Shown one piece after another: positions 57,489-64,000 of a stretch of 64,000 nt of DNA. Position 1 is the first letter of the stretch. The number at the start of each line of letters is the position of its first letter. A model generated the notes under the pieces. That model made no database searches, had not been told where the DNA came from, and saw only the letters and a list, made by a program, of their open reading frames with translations. The DNA is from Eutypella sp. D-1. Taxonomy: Eukaryota > Ascomycota > Sordariomycetes > Xylariales > Diatrypaceae. Position numbers and translations under genes: made by a program. The stretch is taken from contig JAJTTP010000004.1 of the NCBI GenBank assembly GCA_023313575.1, forward strand, positions 2,294,001 through 2,358,000, read 5' to 3'.

Positions 57489-60400
57489 ATGGCGCCTTCC
57501 TCACGGGCCAGATTCCAGGCTGACCTGGAATCGGCCGCTTTGAGGGAGATACCGCATATACGCGACATCCTCAAGAGGGATGATGGCTTTGTTTTCACTT
57601 TCCACCACCCCAATCTGCCCCCACCGTATCATGTCAACATTGGCGTTGTCCCACAAGATGAAGCCTACCTTGTTTACACGGATGCCGATGTGCCATCCAG
57701 CATCGCTAAGGAGTTGGAAGACTCTATGCACAAGGCATATGGCCTCAAGATACCTGCTATGCTCGACGACCTGTCTACTAGGCTTCGAGCGGCCCTTGGG
57801 GACGGCTCAGCACAGGAGGGCAATAACGAAGGAAGTGATGTAGCCATGACAGACATCGACGATATGGGATTCGAGTCAGACGAAGACACCAGCGACGGCC
57901 AGGCGGACTTTGAGTACAATGATGATGATGATCTGTTTGGCGTTCAGGAGTCTGATGTTCCCGTTGCCCAATCAGGGGCTCCTGTTAGCCCTTCCACCCT
58001 GCGAAAGATCCGCCAAGACTTCTGTGCGGCGCGTGAAGCCGGCTTCAAGATCGGGATATTGTGCGGCTTTCGAGAAACTGTGCAGCACAGTATCGTTTCC
58101 GTCTCTGTTCGAGTCGACAAACTATGTCTTTCCGACGAGACGCTACAGGCTTGGGACCTTGATCCTTCCGAATTCGTCGTTCTTCTGATCCGATTTACTG
58201 GTCACTATACTACCTTCGAGGATGTTATGGCCCAGCCGAGGACCGACTCCAATCTCGAGTTCTGCCTTAGAAGGTGCTCCACGTATAAACCAACCCTCCA
58301 GCAGGCGATCGCCGCTTTCTCGGCCCCTAACCTTCCCAAGCCGAAAGCTGCAGCCCCCTCAGATACACCTAACTCAACCGACCCGGAACTTTCAATGCTC
58401 AGTATCGGCACCTCGATCGACATCTTCATGCAGAAGGACTTCATTCCCATGTTGAAATTGAAGAACAAGCATAAATTATCGTGGGACGACAGCAAGAAGT
58501 ATCTGGCGACACTCCAGAAGACTACTGTTCCCTTGCATGATCTGCCGAAGCCGCAATCGTCCACGCCTAATGATAAGCCTAGTTCGCTACCGGGATTTCT
58601 TGTCAATGAGGACGATGGAGAACCCACCGTGTCATTACCTCTTGTGGCTATGAGATTCGCATTGCGGTATCTCGTGCGGTGCGTCGACTACTGCATGATC
58701 TGCCATCAGAAGGTTGACGGCAACTTCGAGGCGCTGAAGCCGTACGTCTGCGGGGACTCTCTCTGTCTTTTCCAGTACATGAGTTTGGGCTTTGGTCCCA
58801 GTATCGAATATGAGATACTGCGACAACCTCTTGTGGTTGATCTCCTGGTCAGCTTCTGTTACGCCAGCTTGGTAAAAAGGCCGATGGGAGATTGGCACAG
58901 CTACAGAATACGGGAATTCCCCACCGGCCTTAGCCTCTCTGTTCCTAATATTCGCATTGGCCCCATGCCAGGACAGAGAGGCTACACACCACCTATGGCC
59001 GGACAGATAATGGGCCAAATCAATGCACCAAGTCTCGTCGATCATATGAAAGTGAAATTCAAACCTGGAGAATCTTCGGTGTTCCTGACATCGGAGACGG
59101 ACACCAAGGGGTTGAGACAAGGGCAATGGATAGCGATTCTAACCATCCGACGTGTTAGTGACTTGCCGGTGGACCAACAACCCCTAAATAGAATAGGCCA
59201 CACACCCACCTGGTACTATGCTCGTATCGGCATGATCATCGATAAGATACTTTCCTTACATGTTGTGTCCCGGCATACTGTAGTGGGTGGTATAGTAACT
59301 GATGAGACGCCTAAAGAAGACCCCGACCCTACGTATGAGGCTGAAATGGTGCCTTTTGATCAGAACTTGGACGAGCTTGACCCACCCGAGAAAGCATTAA
59401 TCATGCAGAACCTTATTTCGGCTCTTCCAAGTGTTACCGAAATGAGGGAATTTTTGGTCACCAACCCTGGCCGACAGTTGGCTAGCTGGAGCAGGATGGT
59501 GCCGTCCTCGATGGTGCTACTGAGGTGGATCGTGGCATCTAATCGATCTTACATTCGGCAGATGGACGGCTGTACCGAGACAGGAAGTGACGGCAAGGCC
59601 ATCTCGAGGGAACACGAAAAGATCAAAGGCGTGGATGGATGGATACAGTTCAGGTTTGCCCAGGGCTCCCCGGAGAAAGAGGCTTTCTTCCAACAAGAAG
59701 TGGCGCGCGTGATCAAACGGCGGAAGACCCTCATTGCATGGCATGGCAGCAACCTTGGAAATTGGCACAGTATTATCCGTCAGGGCCTAAACTATCAGGT
59801 GGTTGACAACGGGAGAGCAAGTGGCGACGGGATCTACTGCAGCCGCGAGTTCGATACCAGCTTGAGCTACTGCGGCATAGATCTCAATCTCAACTACTGG
59901 GCAAAGTCGACACTGAAAATGAATGCTGCAATCGGATTGGTTGAATTGGTGAATCAACCCGAACAATTTATGTGCACCCATCCCCACTTTGTGGTACAAC
60001 ACTGCCACTGGATACAATGCCGTTATTTGTTTATCAGAACGGCCAGTCCAGAAACGCTGGCAGCCAATCCGGCAGCGCTAGTGACAGTTCCACACGCTCC
60101 CGCGGTGGCGACAGGCTCAGGGGCTCAGCTTCCTATAGCAACACCCCAGGAGGAATTCAAGCAGGATCCTGGATGGATCGCCAGAGGACCTAGGGGAGAC
60201 TCACTTTTCATTCCGAAGATTGCTATTTCGTCTGCGTCACGGAACAAGGCGCGAGTTTCAAACATAGCCAAATATGATTCACAGGGGCATTCCGGTGACA
60301 CCGGCGATGAGGATGAAGGAGACATCGAGTTTCTGTTCTCCGAGAATTTTCAAAGTCTGCCAAAGCATCATGCCTCCACGGAACCGAAGACCCAATTCAG

Positions 60401-61043
60401 ACCTGGCGCGCTCGACCTCCGCTCCCTTCCCCTACTTCAACCACCGTCTTATGCCACCGGGCTAGCACAGAAGGCTATCCAGAAGGAGTTGAAGAAATTA
60501 CAGCAGATTCAGTCGTCGACGCCACTGGAAGATCTCGGGTGGTACATGGACTTTGACGCCATCAACAATATGTTTCAGTGGATCGTGGAACTGCACTCGT
60601 TCGATCTGACTCTGCCGCTCGGCCAGGACATGAAGAAGCTGGGCGTCGACAGTATTGTACTCGAGATACGATTCGGACGTGACTTCCCAATGTCACCGCC
60701 TTTTGTCCGAGTCATACGGCCCCGCTTTCTTTCGTTCCTGGAGGGCGGCGGTGGCCACGTGACGGCGGGTGGCGCCATGTGTATGGAGCTGCTCACGACG
60801 ACGGGCTGGTCGCCTGCCAACAGCCTCGAGTCCGTCTTCGTCCAGGTCCGTGTTGCTCTCTGCTCCACGGACCCGCAGCCTGCTCGCCTACAACAGAATT
60901 CGCGTGGTAAGATTGACTACGGCGCGAGCGAGGCCTTCGATGCCTACGACCGCGCCGCCAAGACTCACGGCTGGAAGGTCCCCGCCGATCAGGTGGAGAT
61001 GCAGGCCGAGACTCTCGTCATGGACGAGAAGAAGAGGTCCTGA
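57489..61043 (+). CDS. PARP catalytic domain fused to a UBC-fold (E2-like) domain
   Basis: A single-exon 1184-residue frame from ATG 57489. Residues 1-110 are unassigned; an acidic stretch (about 118-157) follows; about 170-620 hold a conserved-looking region with Cys pairs (CVDYCMICHQ, about 397). The PARP core begins at LIAWHGSNLGNWHSIIRQGL (His752), then GDGIYCSREF (Tyr783) and SLSYCG (Tyr794). The position of the PARP1 catalytic Glu reads THPHFVV, where I align His833. The C-terminus is a UBE2Q-like UBC fold: LGWYMDFDAINNMFQWIVEL, FGRDFPMSPPFVRVIRP, and GGAMCMELLTTTGWSPA with the likely catalytic Cys1098. PARP-UBC proteins are known in fungi. Family knowledge predicts mono-ADP-ribosylation at most; coupling to ubiquitin is inferred from the fusion. 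Confidence 0.85.
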   Translation: MAPSSRARFQADLESAALREIPHIRDILKRDDGFVFTFHHPNLPPPYHVNIGVVPQDEAYLVYTDADVPSSIAKELEDSMHKAYGLKIPAMLDDLSTRLRAALGDGSAQEGNNEGSDVAMTDIDDMGFESDEDTSDGQADFEYNDDDDLFGVQESDVPVAQSGAPVSPSTLRKIRQDFCAAREAGFKIGILCGFRETVQHSIVSVSVRVDKLCLSDETLQAWDLDPSEFVVLLIRFTGHYTTFEDVMAQPRTDSNLEFCLRRCSTYKPTLQQAIAAFSAPNLPKPKAAAPSDTPNSTDPELSMLSIGTSIDIFMQKDFIPMLKLKNKHKLSWDDSKKYLATLQKTTVPLHDLPKPQSSTPNDKPSSLPGFLVNEDDGEPTVSLPLVAMRFALRYLVRCVDYCMICHQKVDGNFEALKPYVCGDSLCLFQYMSLGFGPSIEYEILRQPLVVDLLVSFCYASLVKRPMGDWHSYRIREFPTGLSLSVPNIRIGPMPGQRGYTPPMAGQIMGQINAPSLVDHMKVKFKPGESSVFLTSETDTKGLRQGQWIAILTIRRVSDLPVDQQPLNRIGHTPTWYYARIGMIIDKILSLHVVSRHTVVGGIVTDETPKEDPDPTYEAEMVPFDQNLDELDPPEKALIMQNLISALPSVTEMREFLVTNPGRQLASWSRMVPSSMVLLRWIVASNRSYIRQMDGCTETGSDGKAISREHEKIKGVDGWIQFRFAQGSPEKEAFFQQEVARVIKRRKTLIAWHGSNLGNWHSIIRQGLNYQVVDNGRASGDGIYCSREFDTSLSYCGIDLNLNYWAKSTLKMNAAIGLVELVNQPEQFMCTHPHFVVQHCHWIQCRYLFIRTASPETLAANPAALVTVPHAPAVATGSGAQLPIATPQEEFKQDPGWIARGPRGDSLFIPKIAISSASRNKARVSNIAKYDSQGHSGDTGDEDEGDIEFLFSENFQSLPKHHASTEPKTQFRPGALDLRSLPLLQPPSYATGLAQKAIQKELKKLQQIQSSTPLEDLGWYMDFDAINNMFQWIVELHSFDLTLPLGQDMKKLGVDSIVLEIRFGRDFPMSPPFVRVIRPRFLSFLEGGGGHVTAGGAMCMELLTTTGWSPANSLESVFVQVRVALCSTDPQPARLQQNSRGKIDYGASEAFDAYDRAAKTHGWKVPADQVEMQAETLVMDEKKRS

Positions 61044-61790
61044 AGGAAGCATTTCGTGGCAGGAAAAGGCCATTTGCGGCTATTGGACGGCTCTTAAGGC
61101 CTAGAACCTTCTGTTTTCCTATTTGAGGCGTTCCGGCTAGGGAGGTAGAGGTGCATGGGTGGCGCTACACGAAGATGAAGGCCACCCCCGATCAACAGTC
61201 ACGGCGTTCTGAGCGATTGACCGGCTGGTCTATGAGAAGATGAATCATTGATGGAACGGACAAGCATTGTTGCAGGGCGTTTTGATTGAGGCTGGGCTTT
61301 TGCATTACGGACAATGCGATGAGGCGGTGCGGTGCATGGACAAAAAAAATGGCGTTTGGTTGGTCTCGTGATTACTTGGCTTTGGCTTTTGTTTCTTTCA
61401 CTAAAAGGCGGACATGAACGGAACGGAACGGAATGTGGATGTGGATGTGTAGGGAGGAAGGGACTACTAGGATGTGGAATTTGTGCTTATTATGGTTGCT
61501 ATCTGTACAGTAGATGGATCCCCCAGAATGCTTGACCCCCCCCCTTGGTATCTGTATCGCGTCACATGTGACTGACTCTGGAAATGCCTTACATTGTTGT
61601 CCTTCATGTCGTCACTCGCCTACATTGTGGAGGCAAAAGAAGGAGGAAATATTCTCTCACCCAAGCCAAGCCGATCCCCCCTTTAATAGTGCAGTAGGTG
61701 GGCCGGATTATGGAGCCTCTTACTTACAGGGGTGGACGAGACCCACGTGCCCCCATTCATGGATATCTTGTCGGTATATTTGATGATAAG
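61044..61790. other. 3' flank of the PARP-UBC gene
   Basis: Short G-rich frames only; GGAACGGAACGGAA near 61420 is a small tandem repeat. Nothing else seen. Confidence 0.4.
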
Positions 61791-61976
61791 TGTTGGGTAT
61801 GACGCAAAAGGTACTAATGATTGACCTAGAGATGGACAGAGAAAGGTATCTGTTGAAGTTCAGTGTTAAGACTGAGACATCGTTACAATGTATATAAGAG
61901 ACGTCTTCCTCCTACCATCTAGAGTAGACTGTAGCTAAATCTTCAAGTCAATCAAGTCATATACTCCATTTCAACA
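61791..61976 (+). mobile_element. Copia-type LTR relic, 186 bp
   Basis: Begins TGTTGGG and ends TTCAACA, has a TATATAAGAG box at 61890 and AAGTCAATCAAGTCATATAC before the end, the usual look of fungal Ty1/copia LTRs. The flanks (ATAAG and GTATC) do not match, so the element is not a clean solo LTR; it may be the remnant of a longer copy. No internal coding region was found. Confidence 0.5.
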
Positions 61977-62228
61977 GTATCTCGACGATACATGACTTAG
62001 ACGGATGGGCTGTTGGTTTCTACTGCCCCATAGTATTTGTCGGCACGACTAGTACGAACAGAGGCCTTTGTGGTTTACAGCGCTTTGTGATGTCAAGGTA
62101 TGCCATCGAGGAAATAAAGCCCTTGTTCAAGGACACGTATCTTTGTTTTTAGCTTGGCTGTTCATTCGTCACGGCTGGTGCGGACCTCCTGGGCTTCAAT
62201 TTTGGAACTGTATGAATTTAAACAATTT

Positions 62229-62359
62229 GACGTATTATTCCGACTTTTGTACAGACGGGTTGCTCGCTACATAGAGGTTACCAGCCAGCTTATCCAACAA
62301 TTGGATCTACGGGCCTTAACTACTACACAGGAATTCATAGTACTCGACGTATTATTCCG
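62229..62359 (+). repeat. Imperfect direct repeat, 117 bp apart
   Basis: GACGTATTATTCCG occurs at 62229-62242 and 62346-62359, each followed within a few bases by GTACAGA. In one frame this gives the repeated peptide DVLFR. The cause is unknown. Confidence 0.6.
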
Positions 62360-62446
62360 GTACAGATTGGACCCTCTAGTCCAATCACTCCTCTTACTCT
62401 CGGTGTTCGGGACCAGAAGCATGGAGGTCGTTATGTTCATCCTCCT

Positions 62447-62524
62447 TATAAAAACCGGGGTTTCTTTGACATAACCATGGCGCGCATCTCCCACTCATCT
62501 CCCACTGAAGCTCCACAGCACTGA
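62447..62524 (+). promoter_or_regulatory. TATA box and upstream ORF of the ankyrin-like gene
   Basis: TATAAAAA at 62447-62454 lies about 165 bases before the coding start. Between them a 15-codon upstream ORF (62477-62524, MARISHSSPTEAPQH) ends 94 bases before the main ATG. Whether the transcript starts upstream of the uORF is not known; the TATA spacing would place the start right at it. Confidence 0.35.
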
Positions 62525-62618
62525 GAAACGCCCCAAAGCGAGCCGCTCAGACCTTGACCCTTTAACGAGCTGAGAAACAAACCCGACGTTTTTAATTCCC
62601 AGTTTATTAGCGATCAAG

Positions 62619-64000
62619 ATGCCCGAAAGCGGGTTTTTGGAGAGGGGAAGGCCCCTGGCGAACGCGATGCGAGCAATCGAGGTGCGGGCCAATAATGCAC
62701 AGCATCGTCTCGACGATATAGAGCAGAGGGCCCGGAACGGGGATGCGGATGCGGTTACAGAACTTACCAAAACAGAGGCACAGCTGCAGGCAGAGGGACA
62801 TTCCGAGGAGTGGATAACCAGGCTTCATGGGGTCAGGGATAAGGTGTTCCCGCCTGTTCCTCCCCCGCCAAGGCTGGAGGACACTATTATGGCCTCTGCG
62901 AAGATCGCCAATGCTGCGGCTCAAGCTGCCGCCGATGCTGCCGCTGATGCTGCCGCTGCCCTTTTGCCACCAGACGAGGTTGAAGTTCCTGGGGTATACC
63001 TTTGCCCCCCGACTGATGGTATGTCGAATGACGATCTCGGTCAACTCGGTCCTTCGGATCGAATTCGCCTTGCCTGGTCGGACCCGGATGAATACCTTAA
63101 AGCTAACAGAAACATATACAAAATGGATGTCCATCGACAGAGTGTCACTCTGCAGACGAACCCTTGGTTCGATCCCAACTCTACACATTTAATTTCTGTA
63201 ACGGAGGAAACTCCACAGACGACACCCCTTCTCGTATGGGCGATCGAAAACGGGTTCCTCGAGGACGTCGTACGCGATATCGCCCAGGTATACAAAGCCA
63301 ACTACGCGCAGGGGCTCGACTCCATCTGGGGTGTTTACGCCAGGAACATTAGAGCCCCTCTAGCATCAGCGGTCAAATTTGGTCGCTTCGACGTCATTCC
63401 TATTCTACTGAATGCCGGCGCGAACCCCAGAATTCGATGCGCTGAGCTGGACCCCGCGTCGACGTTCGGCGCAATCGAACCGTGTGTGCGACGAGGAGTC
63501 CCGCATACCCAGTGTGTCCGGAATGGTCAGGATACAGACGATCGCATGTGTGATGATCCACTCCGAGCCGGGCTTCGGACCATGCGGTATGCCGGATACG
63601 GGGAACGTGCGAGGCGCTGTGTCGAGGCGCTCATCGCGCACGGTGGCAGAATCGACATTCTCGCCACGGCGGCGACGACCACGGATGAGTTCAAATGGGC
63701 CGTCGACCTAGGCTTTAATTCCTTAGTCATTGATTCGATGAAGGATATAATGAGCCTCCCCGACGGGGACCAGAAAAAAACAGACTTTGTCGCCCTGCTT
63801 GACCAAATCCTCAAGGAAGTACTACTCGGCCAGCCTGACCTCCCGGACAACGCCCCAAACCCGATCAATAGAGACGGCGGCCTCGACGACATTATCGACT
63901 ACCTGCTCAGCATAGGCGCTAAGCCCCAACCTGGCGTGGATGGTATGCCTTTCGCTGATGTGTTGTGGCACCATGCCGACTGCCGGCCCATGAATTCTGC
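62619..64000 (+). CDS. Ankyrin-like repeat protein (3' end outside window)
   Basis: An open frame of at least 460 codons from ATG 62619, running off the edge. Residues 1-70 look helical and charged; at about 97-116 is an Ala-rich repeat (AAAQAAADAAADAAAALL). From about 195 come degenerate ankyrin-like units: TPLLVWAIENGFLEDVVRDI, APLASAVKFGRFDVIPILLN with NAGANPRIR, and RCVEALIAHGGRIDIL, then DIIDYLLSIGAKPQPGVDG. Helix pairs with G-A-N/G-x-P turns fit ankyrin repeats, spaced more widely than the usual 33 residues. Such proteins are numerous and variable in fungi and act as binding scaffolds. No N-terminal effector domain was recognised. A copia LTR lies 640 bases upstream. Confidence 0.65.
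   Translation, partial: MPESGFLERGRPLANAMRAIEVRANNAQHRLDDIEQRARNGDADAVTELTKTEAQLQAEGHSEEWITRLHGVRDKVFPPVPPPPRLEDTIMASAKIANAAAQAAADAAADAAAALLPPDEVEVPGVYLCPPTDGMSNDDLGQLGPSDRIRLAWSDPDEYLKANRNIYKMDVHRQSVTLQTNPWFDPNSTHLISVTEETPQTTPLLVWAIENGFLEDVVRDIAQVYKANYAQGLDSIWGVYARNIRAPLASAVKFGRFDVIPILLNAGANPRIRCAELDPASTFGAIEPCVRRGVPHTQCVRNGQDTDDRMCDDPLRAGLRTMRYAGYGERARRCVEALIAHGGRIDILATAATTTDEFKWAVDLGFNSLVIDSMKDIMSLPDGDQKKTDFVALLDQILKEVLLGQPDLPDNAPNPINRDGGLDDIIDYLLSIGAKPQPGVDGMPFADVLWHHADCRPMNS

Noticed and set aside
1..64000. CRISPR arrays, bacterial operons, prophage or ribosome binding sites
   Set aside because: The DNA is eukaryotic with spliceosomal introns; no regularly spaced repeats were seen.

Overview
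The window looks like nuclear DNA of a filamentous ascomycete (Pezizomycotina, probably a Sordariomycete). Reasons: short introns (54-136 nt) with GTRNGT donors, CTNAC branch points and YAG acceptors; two HET-domain genes; a PARP-UBC fusion protein; LTR-retrotransposon relics; and unusually long gene-poor stretches. No database search was possible, so family names rest on motifs read by eye.

Layout. At 1-3.9 kb is the 5' part of a six-exon WD40-repeat gene on the minus strand, cut by the window edge. From about 4 to 30 kb I support only one small conserved gene (14.2-14.8 kb, minus); the rest is simple repeats, homopolymers and short chance frames. From 29 to 43 kb lies an accessory, relic-rich segment: diverged dispersed repeats, a three-exon gene broken by one in-frame stop (30.1-31.3 kb), BTB-like and P450-like scraps, a promoter-like module with four alternating 11-bp motifs (34.0 kb), a 17-bp-arm palindrome (34.8 kb), two tandem unrecognised genes that resemble each other (35.2 and 36.6 kb), an intact solo LTR with a 5-bp target duplication (37.3 kb), a HET gene (38.4-40.7 kb), and a chromodomain fragment of a gypsy-type element beside a tRNA 3' half (41.8-42.4 kb).

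From 43 to 52.4 kb is a dense GC-rich housekeeping block: a PIG-H/GPI15-like protein (GPI anchor synthesis), the tRNA pseudouridine synthase DEG1/PUS3, a divergent Rho-like GTPase, the RNA polymerase III subunit RPC9/RPC17, a broken small membrane-protein gene and a COG7-like Golgi tethering subunit. A second HET gene follows (53.0-55.3 kb), then a single-exon PARP-UBC fusion of 1184 residues (57.5-61.0 kb), a copia-type LTR, and the start of an ankyrin-like gene running off the right edge.

The genes do not form one pathway. The housekeeping block serves RNA modification and transcription, membrane anchoring and Golgi traffic. The flanks hold fast-evolving genes (HET, ankyrin, orphan paralogues) among transposon relics. 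The strongest candidate for something undescribed is the 34.0-37.5 kb interval with the tandem orphan pair; the best enzyme-level oddity is the PARP-UBC protein, whose third catalytic position reads as His.
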